A stretch of 64,000 bases of DNA from Amoebidium appalachense. Lineage: Eukaryota > Ichthyosporea. The notes under the pieces are model-generated. The model was not told the origin of the DNA. It saw nothing but the letters and a program-made list of their open reading frames with translations, and did no database searches. The translations under genes were made by a program, and so were the position numbers. The stretch covers positions 7,006,001 to 7,070,000 of the forward strand of contig CAVNZM010000001.1 in assembly GCA_963693365.1 (NCBI GenBank), written 5' to 3'. Shown in pieces: positions 1 through 12,431 of the stretch (positions are counted from its first letter, which is position 1; each line of letters opens with the position of its first letter).

Positions 1-12
1 GAATGATGTGAG

Positions 13-428
13 GTTCGTATGCACATATGCTTGTGGATGTGTTCTAAATCTGGTTTCATTTTGTGTTCGTATGCACATATGCTTGTGGGTGTGTTCTAAA
101 TCTGGTTTCATTTTGTGTTCGTATGCACATATGCTTGTGGATGTGTTCTCAATCTGGTTTCATTTTGTGTTCGTATGCACATATGCTTGTGGATGTGTTC
201 TAAATCTGGTTTCATTTTGTGTTCGTATGCACATATGCTTGTGGATGTGTTCTAAATCTGGTTTCATTTTGTGTTCGTATGCACATATGCTTGTGGATGT
301 GTTCTAAATCTGGTTTCATTTTGTGTTCGTATGCACACATGCTTGTGGATGTGTTCTAAATCTGGTTTCATTTTGTGTTCGTAAGCACATATGCTTGTGG
401 ATGTGTTCTAAATCTGGTTTCATTTTGT
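13..428. repeat. 52-bp minisatellite, 8 copies
   Basis: Eight head-to-tail copies of a 52-bp unit begin at 13, 65, 117, 169, 221, 273, 325 and 377. Each holds GTTCGTATGCACATATGCTT and later GGTTTCATTTTGT, and copies differ by only one or two substitutions. The unit length is 1 mod 3, so the open frame across it passes through all three frames of the repeat. The array is not treated as coding. Confidence 0.95.
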
Positions 429-798
429 GCGGACATGCCACACGTGCATGCATGTATCGTTTGGTAAATGGCATTGTCCTATGACTCTCACTCTCAGAAC
501 AAACATTCAGAAAGGCACGTGATACGCGCCAGGTACGAGTACACACCCAAACAAAGGTAAACAAAGCAAAAGGGTTACGGACAAACACACACGTGCATGG
601 GAAAGCGCGGGGGGGGGGGGGGGGGGGTAAGGGGGGGGGGAAGGAGGGACGGGAAGAGAAAAGGCCTCCGGTAACCCCACTTCAACCCCGTTCAGATATA
701 CACATGGGGCTGCCACGACTTAGCATGCACGCACGCACCCACAAACACGCATGTGTGCGGTGCACACACAGGCGCAGAGGGAGAGAGAGAGAGGTGGG

Positions 799-838
<40 letters not shown>

Positions 839-904
839 CACACACAGACACACACACGCGCGCGCGCGCATGCAACACACGTGCGCGCGCGCGAACACAC
901 GCAT

Positions 905-966
<62 letters not shown>
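429..966. repeat. G-run, GA and CA microsatellite tract in an intron
   Basis: Contains G runs near 609-650, (GA)n about 786-832 and (CA)n about 907-966. For the minus-strand gene to the right this is intron sequence. The intron's GT donor (966-965) is the first GT of a long (GT)n run on the minus strand. No exon was recognised here. Confidence 0.8.
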
Positions 967-968
<2 letters not shown>

Positions 969-2993
969 GCTCTGCCAGCTCCGCCTGCTCTTGCTCCAAC
1001 ATGACACTCATTTGGCTCATCTTCTGCTGAAATAGCTGCCTCTCCTCTTCAGACATTCCCTGCGTTTTCAGGGCAAGAAAAACTCAGAGATACATCCAGG
1101 CAAAAAGTGAATGCAAATGTAAGGGACTGTATAGATGGAAAATAAATCAACAACCAACTCCATAAAGTAAAGGCATTAGAATGGGCGGATGGGTGGTGAG
1201 GATGGTAAGCCTGATAACAATAAAAAAAACAGAAATAAAAAAGCCGTAACAGACGGTGTTACGTGGTTCGATATATGTGTATTTTGGATCACAACCTGAC
1301 CACCACAGCACAAGTTACGTGGACCAACAACTTCTTTCTCCACCCTGCCCTCTGCCCCCTCCCCCCCCCCCCCCCCCCCCCCCCCCTCCCCCCCTCCCCC
1401 CCATCCCTCCCTCCTCCCCCCCCGGAGCCTCCTCCACGTTGGCCTCAGGTTTCTTCCCTCCTTCCCCTAACACATACTACTGCTCCCACAATACAACGCG
1501 TCCACAAAGCTGCACTGCAAACACTGCCCACCCCCCGCGCACCACCATCCTCCTCCTACACTCCCCTTCCACCCCTTTGCCGCCTGCCCAGAAAAAAAGA
1601 AAAAGAAAAGGAAAACATCATCATTTCTTTGTCCCTCCCGCCCTCGCTCTCTCTCCCTCTCTCCCTTTCTCTCCCTCGTCCCTCTCTCTCTCCCCTCCGC
1701 TCCCTTCTTTTCTCCCTCCCTCCCTTCTTTTCCACTGTCCCCCCCTCTCCCTCCCCCCTCCCCCCCTCCCCCCCTCCCCCCCTTCCCCCCCCAACACACA
1801 AACACACACACACCAAACTTTCCATTCCCGAACTTCCCATAAAAACAAAAAGAGGGGCGGGGACGATGGGGTGGGAAGGGGGGAAGAGGGATGGAGAGGC
1901 TAAGCAGCAATGTTGATGTGGCAGGAGGGGGCAGGGTGGTGTGTGTGTGTGTGTAGTGGTGGTGGTGGGGGGGGGGGGTAACAATTATTATGCACAGAAA
2001 CAGGAGCCAGAAGGGCAGCAAGGGAGGAAGTGGTGGTGGTGGGGGGGGGGGGGGAGGGGAGGGGGGATACCCGACACGCCTCTTCCATGGCTTGGTGATA
2101 GTTCGGGTCATCTGTAATGTGTGCTGCCCTTCGCATGCCAAGCTCTCTATGCATGGAAAGAAAATGAGCAGACGAAACCAAGAGCACATAGTTGAGCGTG
2201 TGAATGTTTCAATCCCTCGACTTGTGTTGAAATTTGCTGTGCTTCAAAAAAAAAAAGGTGTGTTACCCCAATATTTGCGTTTATGCTGTGTCTGCATTGC
2301 AAAACAACTGGGGTATGCCTGCTCCCACGTCGTTCTGATGCCTTTAATGCTAGCTGCGAATTCACCTTCTTATAAGCTTTTGGGGGGCTGTGATGCTGTA
2401 TGTTGCATGTGGTGCTTGGTGACATTTGTGTGATCCAAGTGTACCGGAAAGAGGCACACGACTACAATGACACTATGAGGAGAGCGGGAGACATTTTAGA
2501 CAAAAAAAGATTGAGTATAATAAAGGGGCGGAATAACGCGCAGATGGCAGGAAGAGAGAGAGGGGAGAAGGGGGGGGGGGGGGGGGGGGGGGGGAGGAAG
2601 GAAGGTTCCGGGGGAGGGCGAAGCTCACCCAGGCCTGTCACTATGAGGGGCCCTAAGTGACTCCAGAACCGCCTCTCTGCTTTCCTTCCCCGTTGTCGTT
2701 GTTGATCCACCAGCAGATGCAGATCTGACCCTTGTATTAACCCCTACCTCTAATCCTCCAGTTGAGATCTTCGATTCTGGGGCAAATTCGAAAACAGGAG
2801 AGTCGCTTGTTGGTTCTTCAGTTGCTTGAAAAGCCCTTGGTGGTGGTGGTCGTGGTGGTGGCACGGAACTAGAGCTAACAGGGCGTGCATCACGCATGGA
2901 TCCAGAACACCCTCTTGCTGCTGCAGATTTTTGAGTTGCATTTTCTTTGCCTTTCTTAAGGAGGTCTTTGATGTTGTCTTTTAGCACATCCAT
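967..2993 (-). CDS. unrecognised gene, first three exons (partial)
   Basis: Three minus-strand exons join in phase: 2993-2629 (ATG at 2993, 365 nt, donor GTGAGC), 2146-2071 (76 nt, acceptor TGCATAG, donor GTATCC) and 1059-967 (93 nt, acceptor ACGCAG, donor GTGTGT). The N-terminus (MDVLKDNIKDLLKKGKE) is basic and helical. Then comes a low-complexity Ser/Pro/Thr region of about 90 residues with a poly-Pro patch, then an acidic, Glu/Gln-rich helical stretch (MSEEERQLFQQKMSQM) that looks coiled-coil. I do not recognise the family. The gene must continue left of 967, but I found no later exon before the window edge. The phase match (2, 0, 0) across three exons is the main support. It lies downstream of the PDI gene on the same strand. 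Confidence 0.6.
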
Positions 2994-3777
2994 GCTGCCC
3001 TTAATAATTCGAGAGAGACCGAAAGATAGATTGACAGAAGGCTCGTGAGAGCTAAAGTTTATCAGGAAACAAAAAAGGGTGTGCTAGAATTAGACACATC
3101 TGTTCTAGAGCCAGTAAGAACCTCGCCTTGAAACAAAAAAAGAAGGAAAGAAAGAAACTCTAAGATATAAATGACTCATAAACAGCACATCTCAGTCCAA
3201 TATTGGGTGGGTGCTGGGCACGAAAATACCCCCTGCCAAGCAAGAGATGTCTAATTAGCCAACAACTGTCTTGAACACTGTTGAACGTTCGAACGTTCGC
3301 TGTGACAGCCCTCAGTTTGGTAACCTCGACCTCAGCAAATGTATCTAGGTGCAGGGTTATAAAGAACAGTCCATACGATCAGGGAAATGGATTTTTGCGC
3401 TGTTCTTGGGGAACACTGCATGGGTCTGATTTCAGTTTGGGAATTAAGTTTCTGGTTATTTCCAAAACTTTCATAACACTACAAACCCTGGAGTTTAGCC
3501 AGGGAGAGATTGCCTTATATGGGAGGAGGTGACCAAATATGGCATGGTAGAATTCACGGTCTCTCCCCCCTGCCGGCGCCTGCCCCCTCCCCTCCTCCGG
3601 AGGGATATCGTACATTCAGCCTTGAAGTGAGTAGTAGTCACATGACATGAATATGTACTTCCGGAACTGAGTTTCACGGTGTGTTTGTACGTTTTTTTTC
3701 TTATTTTGTTGCTTTATTTTTTTTTTTTTTTTTTTTTTTTGTGGTGGGGCTGGGCAGGGCCCCCGGGGGAGTTGGGG

Positions 3778-3813
<36 letters not shown>

Positions 3814-4143
3814 TATGATGATAGGTGTCCCTTTGATTACCTCAAGCTTGACGACAATATTGTCGACCTAGCTATGCTATACACACGGCTATGCAAGCTA
3901 TACAATGTTGGGTGGAAGCAGAGGTGGGATTCGAAGTACTGTTGGCCTGATCATGATGGTGGCACGAACCCATGTGATATACAGTCTCAATAACTATTGT
4001 GCTGACCTACATGCATGCGAAAACAATTAAGCCCTCCCCCCCCCCCCTCCCCACCCCACTCCTGGCCACCCCACCCCACACACACACATATGCACACACA
4101 AACACACAACACGCGCCCGCACGCACGCGCGCGCGCGCGCGCA

Positions 4144-4230
<87 letters not shown>

Positions 4231-4260
4231 GTGACACGCACACACACACGCACACACACA

Positions 4261-4326
<66 letters not shown>

Positions 4327-4460
4327 GTGACACGCACACACACACGCACACACACACACACATACACACACACACACACCCACACACCCACACACACACA
4401 CACACACACACATGTACACACGCACACACCACCCAGCCCCCGGCGCCTCTAGCTGGTGCT

Positions 4461-4540
<80 letters not shown>

Positions 4541-4607
4541 TCCAAACCCCTTTTGCTGCATGATTTTATTCGACGGACCTTTTACGACAGCTGCTGTCTT
4601 TCAAACA
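2994..4607. other. spacer with homopolymers and CA repeats
   Basis: Non-coding spacer between the unrecognised gene and PDI. It holds a T-run (3717-3740) followed by a G-run (3780-3811), a long (CA)n at 4147-4432 that includes a 96-bp internal duplication (motif CAGTGTGACACGCAC near 4227 and 4323), and a C-run joined to an A-run (4461-4526). An orphan ORF at 3812-3992 is listed separately. Confidence 0.7.
3812..3992 (+). other. orphan ORF fragment
   Basis: An open frame starts right after a G-run and ends in TAA at about 3992. The peptide (PYDDRCPFDYLKLDDNIVD and on) has balanced composition, unlike the repeat-encoded frames around it, but no start codon of its own and no recognised domain. 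It may be an exon or a fragment of a decayed element. Confidence 0.25.
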
Positions 4608-5012
4608 AGGGCCCAACCACGTCGGCAGAGTCAACTTGCAAAAAACAGCCTTCTGCAGAAGCAGAATTATTCTGCAAAAGCAGAATTATTCTGCAAAATT
4701 TAAAGCGGAATTATTCTGCAAAAGGCGGAATTATTCCGCAAAAAGCAGACCGCAAAAAGCAGAATTATTCTGCTTTTAGCAGAATCACTCTGGTTTTAGG
4801 AGAATTATTCTGCTTTTGGCAGAATTGTTCCGCAAAAAGCAGAATCATTCTGCTTTCTGCTTTCGACAGCAGAATAATTCTGCTGTTTGCAGAGTGATTC
4901 TGCTTTCAGCAGATTGATTCTTCTTTTTGCAGAATAATTCTGCTTTAGCAGAATTGAAAAGCGAAACAATTCTGCTCAGAGCAGGTTGACTCAGTCAATG
5001 TGGTTGGGCCCT
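4608..5012. mobile_element. 405-bp foldback MITE with palindromic core
   Basis: Terminal inverted repeats start AGGGCCCAACCAC (4608-4620) and end GTGGTTGGGCCCT (5000-5012). The 13 outer bases match perfectly and imperfect pairing continues to about 32 bp. Both sides are flanked by the same 6 bp, CAAACA (4602-4607 and 5013-5018), which looks like a target-site duplication. The core (about 4655-4965) is an array of variants of a 15-bp palindrome, GCAGAATTATTCTGC, so the whole element can fold back. There is no coding capacity. The 6-bp duplication would fit superfamilies such as Dada or IS3EU, but family assignment is a guess. Confidence 0.85.
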
Positions 5013-5082
5013 CAAACAGCACCAGCCTGACACGTTGGCAATCCGAAGCTTCAGGATTACGTATTTCATAGGCAGGAGCGGA

Positions 5083-5359
5083 GCTTCATGATGATCATAT
5101 ACCAATATGTGGAACTCAAATATTAATGCGTCAATTCTTACCAAAAATGTATTCAGACAGCATTATTCAAAAGGAATATGTTGCCTATGACTTACTGGAG
5201 GTACATAACATTGAATGTGCAGTCCTGTACAATCCTGTATATATGCTGATGATTAACTTGCCACGGACAATTGGCGACAAGAGCTGCTATATGTATATGT
5301 GCCTGCAAACTCTCCGTGCTCTAAGCCTTAAGAGAAGTATGACGTTTTCAAACGTTTAA
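5083..5359 (+). other. orphan ORF fragment
   Basis: Open frame to TAA at 5359, with an internal ATG at 5126 (MRQFLPKMYSDSIIQKEYVA). Composition is protein-like and A/T-richer than the host exons. It lies just outside the right end of the foldback MITE and ends before a pure C-run (about 5412-5458). No family recognised. Confidence 0.25.
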
Positions 5360-5411
5360 GGCATGTAACCCATCTTGAGCTCTCTCTCTCTCTTTCTCTC
5401 TGTCTCCCCAA

Positions 5412-5702
<291 letters not shown>

Positions 5703-5802
5703 CTGTGAACGCAATATAAACAAATCCACATGATTTTATGTCTTAAGGGGAAATTTTTATTCATTAACCAATGAGATTCCAAGGAAAACAGTCACCGTTA
5801 AC

Positions 5803-6015
5803 GTGGACTCAGGAATTTCTGGTGCTAAATTAATGCTATCATTAGCCATGAAACCAATGCAATGGGTTATTGACAGACTTGAACCGTTACAATGGCAGAT
5901 TGTCACAAATGATACATACATGTATTTTAAAGGCGAAGCGCAAAAAACAGTGCATGCCTTGTATCAAAACCAACCATTCAGTCATTCAATAGCCGACCTC
6001 CTGATATCATCATGA
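5803..6015 (+). other. orphan ORF fragment
   Basis: A 70-codon open frame (MDSGISGAKLMLSLAMKPMQ and on) ending TGA. It has balanced composition, but no Kozak context, splice partner or recognised domain. It lies 160 bp from the 3' end of the PDI gene on the opposite strand. It may be a relic of the same A/T-richer family seen near 53 kb, but no sequence match was found. Confidence 0.2.
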
Positions 6016-6176
6016 TTCGATCATTGACTGTACAAAAATGTGGCACACACACACACACGCTGCCTCATACAAAACGCAGAGAACTAAAGTAATATTTACA
6101 CTAAAAACAAAAAGGGCGCCACGATTTATTCTAAGACCCACGGTGGCAAAAAAAAATAAAAAACACAGATAACTCT

Positions 6177-6527
6177 TTAAAGATCCTCTTTCTTGAAGCG
6201 ATATCGCACAACCTCATCCTTCGGCTCCTTTTGAAATGCTCTCAAAATGTTGATGCGGTGATAAAATTCATCTTTCTTTTCGTCCGTGAGTTGACTCCTG
6301 TGTAACATTTCTTGCAGTCTATCAACTTCAAGTTCCAAATGCTCTTTCCCTCGTTCCGTCAGCCTTTTCAGTGCCATGAGATAGAATTTCGCTGTAGGGG
6401 GGGCTTTTCCTTCGGGATATTTTGCAATTATCTCCTTCATGTGTCTTTGTGCCGTGATTGCATCCATTCCAAAGTAGTATGCTTTTGCTATCTCGTCCAA
6501 TGCCGGTAACCTTCCGGCCTGGAGACG

Positions 6528-6569
<42 letters not shown>

Positions 6570-6752
6570 GTGTTTGGAGGGGGGGGGGCGGGGGGGTGAA
6601 GGGGGAGGGGGAGGGGGGGGAGGGGGGGGGGGGGGGGGGGAGTTAGGTGTCGCACAGTACATATTACAAATATCACAACACACGTATTACAAACATCATG
6701 CAAATTGCAAAGCCCATATAGAATACGCATCATAAGCAGAGCCCATTCCCGA

Positions 6753-6785
<33 letters not shown>

Positions 6786-6817
6786 GGGGGGAAGAGGGTA
6801 TGGGTTTTTTTTTTTTT

Positions 6818-6861
<44 letters not shown>

Positions 6862-7100
6862 AAAAACGGTACGTGGCTTAAAAATTCGGTAAAACAAGGT
6901 GTGCGCACGTGATGTTCGTAGGTGTGTGTTTGGCGCCAGGTAGGTGTGGGTTGTGTGTGATCGGATTGTGTGCATTAGTGGGTGAATGCCCGGGCCGACA
7001 AAAAATCTGCCAGTTTATGCTACCGAGCTTTCTCTCCATCGTCTCTCTGTGTGGGTATTCCTAAAGCTTTGTGTGCAATTGGTGTGTCACGGTATGCCAG

Positions 7101-7154
<54 letters not shown>

Positions 7155-7293
7155 TGTGTGTGAGAGTGAGTGAGTGAGTGTGTGTGCATGGGTGCATGCG
7201 CGCGCGCATGCGTTGTGTGTGCGCGCGCTCGTGTGTATGTGTGTGCGCGCGTGTGTATGTATGTTCGTGTTTGTGTGTGGGCATCCATGGGTG

Positions 7294-7344
<51 letters not shown>

Positions 7345-8471
7345 CGTGCGTGCGCGCGCGCATGCAAGTGGGTGCCTGCTAGCCTCTGTGTATGTGTGCT
7401 TGTCAACTAACGGTACTAATATTAATTTCAAGTCTCTGTGTGTGTGTGTGTATTACCCTCGGTGAGAGTGTGTGCCCGTGCGTGCGTGTGTGCCCGGGGA
7501 TCAATAATGTTGTATACTTTGTCGTAATTGTTTGGGCCATGCTTAGGCAGATATTCTTAGAGGGGAGAAAAGAAAATGTTGCAGGAAAACATCAGCCAAA
7601 GGCAGTGATTGGGGGGCGCTCATGAAAAGGACAATGAAAACACGAACACATCTCTAAGGTGAAGACAGAACACCCGAGGAGAAGGGGAGGAAGGGAGATG
7701 GCCATGGGGGAAGGACAGGACATAACGGCTCGTTGAGGGGGGGGGGGGGAGGGGGGGGGGGGGAGAGGGGGGGGGGGGGGGTTGGAGGGAAGCAGGGGAG
7801 AGGAATGAAAGGGGACTGCTGGAAGTGACCTTGGAAATAAAAGGGGTATGTGTTGCGGTTGAGGGCCGGGGGAGGGGGGGGGGGGGGGGGGGGGTACATA
7901 CCATGCTCATAAGCCCACCGTCGGGCGTACGTGCAGTGCCACAGTGGGTGTTGATGAAGTCAACTAGGGGGGTCCTCGCTGGGCAAACCGCTGTATTTGA
8001 TTGGTGGGGCATCACGATCTGAACCTGATAATAGGAGCACGGTCGGGTACTTTTCGATGTTGTATCTGTGTTGCACAGTGTAAGGGTCATGGCCATAATG
8101 TCATTCGTGCATTTTAAACGTGTTAATATTGGGTGTACGTGTGTGAGTGTGGGGCTGGCCCACTGTAGGTTATAAGAGGATGGAAAAGGTAGTATGTGTG
8201 TGCTTTTGGTGATGATGCTGGGAGTGGGAGGTGAGAAAAAGGGGACAGGGGGGGGGGGGTGAATTTATTGGTGCTGGGGCTGTGGGAGAGGCGGGGGGTT
8301 CTTTGCTTTTTTGGCCATGGTGGTGCTGGTGGGGGGAGGGGGGAGAGAGGGGGGGATACAACGTGGTACACGGAACAAAGCACTGAGACTGGTGGGAAGC
8401 CCAGTGAAGGACGTGTAACAATGCAGACACAACGGACAATGTGAATATGAAGCGGTGTGTGTGTGTGCGTG

Positions 8472-8531
<60 letters not shown>

Positions 8532-8602
8532 TGTATGTGTATGTGTATTGGGTGTTGGGGCCGGGGGGAGGGGGGGGGGAGGGGGGGGGGGGGGGGGAGG
8601 GG

Positions 8603-8661
<59 letters not shown>

Positions 8662-10123
8662 TGTATGTGTATGTGTATTGGGTGTTGGGGCCGGGGGGAG
8701 GGGGGGGGGAGGGGGGCGGGGGGGGGAGGGGCTATGCAAGAGAGGAGTGTACTTGGGTGCAACTCATTGCGGATCACTATAATGTAAGCGAGAAGCCGGA
8801 CCGAGTGAGTGCCCTAAGCCACAACATAAAGAGGCACTCAGGTATTCAGAGGGAGCACGAGAGGCCACCGTAATCAGTGGAAGAAAAAGAAAAAGAGGGG
8901 GGGGGCAGGGGGGGATGACTCTATCACCAATGGAACGGAGCACAATCAATACAAGGCCGCACCAGGAGGGTGGGGAGGCGGGAAGGGGGAGGGGGGGCCG
9001 GGGGGAGGGGGGGGAGGGGGGGGGGGGGGGATAGAAGGTTGCAGGTGATGGCTTTGTGGAGGGGGCGGCGAGGAGGAGGGGGTTGGGAGGGTGGGGAGGG
9101 GAAGGAAGGGGGTGAGAAGGGGGGGGGGAGGTGTTTGAAAGAGAGACGGCATGGAAGGTGTTTGAAAGAGAGACGGCATAGTTTTTTTCCTCTCTCACAC
9201 ACACACTCTCTTTTTCTTTTTTGCGCACTCCCGGGGGGAGGGAGGCAGGGAGGGGGGAGGGGGGGGGGGGGGGGGAGGGGGGGGGAGGGGGGGCAAACTC
9301 CTCACCTACTGCCCAAATCTGGATACATTGAGACATCCACACTCACCAACACCACACCCTGTTCTCTCTTAAACACTTTGGCTACGCGATCAAATATCGG
9401 CTGCAGCTGCCGACATTCCGCACAATCTGATTGGTGGAAAGCAACCAGCACGCTTTCCTGTGTTTCTCTTTCCGAAACAACAGATTGGAAGGTTTCCGGA
9501 GTGAGAGATTCGACATGGCCCGAGGTGTGTCTTGGAACTGTCAACCCTGATCAGGGCAAATAGCCGATGGAATTAGAAACACAATTGTTAGGTATATAGT
9601 GGCTTACTACACCTGCAACAGTGCAAAGGCGAAAGCCAGATGCATTTTGCAATGTGTGTTTGTGATTCTGTATTTCGGAAGCGGACAAAACAGACGTTCG
9701 GGTTGAGGGGTGCTTATTAGGAGCAAACAGAAAGAGCAGGAGCATCTCCCTGTAGAGAAGGGGGGGGGGGGGGGGGGGGGGGGGGGGAGGGGGGGGAGGG
9801 GGGGTTACGTGTTGACGTTTGTGTACGTCGTTGTGCGGGCCGGGGGAGGGGGGGAGGGGGGGAGGGGGGGACGGGGGGGGGGGGACGGTGGGGGGGAGGG
9901 GAGGGGGGAGGACTACAAACAAAGGTGAACGGACACAGCATCAACAGGGGAGTCGAAACAGCATGTTATCACCATGAGCCAAGAAGGGCGTGAATGTTTG
10001 CACCCAAGCTGCACAACAAGGAGCAGGCCCATTCAGAGTGTGAAAAATGGATTGCTGAGAGGGTCATGCAGGGGGGAAGGGGGGGGTGAGGGGGGGGGGG
10101 GGGGGAGGATTAGGTTAGCTTGC

Positions 10124-10169
<46 letters not shown>

Positions 10170-10392
10170 AAACTTGTATACGCCCAACACCGTGGCTGGC
10201 GACACGAGTGGTTGGGATTATAGCATGAACAAGGGTTGGGATTGGCTGGGGTCCAAGAACTGTTCAGCTTGAGATGAGCAGTGATGTGCGGGTCTATTTT
10301 GTCTGAGGGTTGGAGATTGTGTGGGGAGACAGAGAGGGGGGTTTGCATGTGTTGTGTATGTGTATGGGGAGGGGGGAGAGGGGGGTGGGGGT

Positions 10393-10430
<38 letters not shown>

Positions 10431-10435
10431 AGAGG

Positions 10436-10498
<63 letters not shown>

Positions 10499-10504
10499 AG
10501 AGAG

Positions 10505-10574
<70 letters not shown>

Positions 10575-10764
10575 ACGAGGAAGGGAGGGGGGGGGGGGGG
10601 GGGGGGGGGGGGTTGGTTGAAGGGGCCTACCTAGTCTCTTACTGACCCATTCCGTTATGCCCTGGGCGTCACTGGGGCCATCATATCTGTACGAGCCAGG
10701 TTGAAGGGGATAGTTTGTGGTGGGTTTGGCAGGTAGGGTTGGGATGAGGGGAGAAGGGTGTGTG

Positions 10765-10799
<35 letters not shown>

Positions 10800-10891
10800 G
10801 GGCAGCGGAGAGGAGGGGAGGCAGCGGAGGGGAGGCAGCGGAATGGGGATGCCAATGGATCTGGGTGGAGGCCGGGAGAGGGGAAGGGGAA

Positions 10892-10926
<35 letters not shown>

Positions 10927-11329
10927 CTGGAGGGCAGGCGATCGCGGGGGGAGGAGGGAGGGGGGGGGGGGTATATGCTAAAGGGTGGCAAACATGGAAG
11001 CAGGGGTGATAAAAATGCACACAAACACAACACAAAATAGAAACCACATCAAACTGGCATGAAGGACACACCTAAACAGAGCCTATCATCATGGGAGTTC
11101 GCTTGGGTTGGGTTTTGGGGTCCCGGGGGGGGGAGGGGGGAGGGGGGAGGGGGAAGGGGGGAGGGAGGGGAAGGGGAGGTGGGGAATGCGGCAGGTGTTA
11201 AGGTAACGGGATGTCGTGAGAAAGGTTAATCACAAGGACAAATGAGCTGGAGCAAATACTACTTTTTTAGGATCATGTAAACAGTCAACAACGACCAGAA
11301 AAGTGGGGGTAAGGGGCAAGGCAGGGCCC

Positions 11330-11360
<31 letters not shown>

Positions 11361-12266
11361 AGGGGGGGGAAAGGGAAGGATGAGGGGAAATGAGGGAGGA
11401 GGGGGAGGAGGGAGGTCGGATTCAACGTGTTGGGTCTTCAATCCTATGTTGCTTGAGAAGGGTGCTTCTTAAAAAGAGGGACTTAAGTGGAAAGTTTGGT
11501 GAACCTTCGAATCATTTTCCAGAATATTCTCCTAATTGTGGTGGCTTCAAAAACAGGGATACGTCAAACCACCCCCCTCCACCCCCCTCCCCTCCCTCCC
11601 CCGTCTCCCCCTGCCCCTGCTGCTGCAACGAAAAATGATCTTTTTCTTCTGCCATTCTCTACAATATTACCCAGGCCTAAGTATAGCTTACCTTTCTGGT
11701 GTTGTGTCCCCCTTTTCAAAAAACAACATAGTCGGATAGTGATCCACCGAAAACCTTTTGGTCAACACCGGGTTTTCCTCTCCATCAACGTGAACCAACC
11801 GCACCACATCAGCATGGGGCTGAAGAGCCAGTGACGCAAAATGATACTCGTGTTGCAGTTGCAGGGACTTGGCACACCATGATGCCGCAAAGGCTACCAG
11901 ATAGCTGAAGCTACCGTTGATAACCTGTGAAGGCGTGGTGGAAAGTGAGGGAAAGGGGGTGGGGCGGGGCGGGAGTTGAGGGGAGAGGGGGAGGGAGGGG
12001 GGGGGGGGGGGGAGAGGATTTGAGGGGGGGAGGGGGGAGGGGGGCGGGGGGAGGGGGGAGTTGAAGGAGTGGGTACCGTGAGAATGTGGGAATGGAGGGT
12101 GAGGGGGGAAGTATATACGCGGCAACAGCATAAAGCACGGGGAGGTTGTGATTGTTGCTATGCATTCTGTAAGTGCAACCGGGCCGGGCGTGTGTGTGTG
12201 TGTATGTGCTTCGGGGGGAGAGGGGTTGGGGAGGGAGGGGGGGGGGATGAAGAGTAGGGTCAGGAA

Positions 12267-12324
<58 letters not shown>

Positions 12325-12388
12325 TGTGCGCCCCAAATACACGCACGTGCACATGCGCACACACGCACAGATGACCGCGACATGCACG

Positions 12389-12431
<43 letters not shown>

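Noticed and set aside
1-430. CRISPR-like array
   Set aside because: The repeat is continuous with no unique spacers and the DNA is eukaryotic, so it is a minisatellite.
4015-4452. Long open frames of His-Thr, Cys-Val or Arg-Glu repeats across CA/GT/GA arrays here and elsewhere
   Set aside because: They exist in all frames and on both strands simply because the dinucleotide arrays lack stops. None has a flanking coding signal.
10717-11040. Poly-Gly and poly-Pro frames across G/C homopolymers
   Set aside because: Pure products of homopolymers. In most cases they lie within introns of genes on the opposite or same strand.
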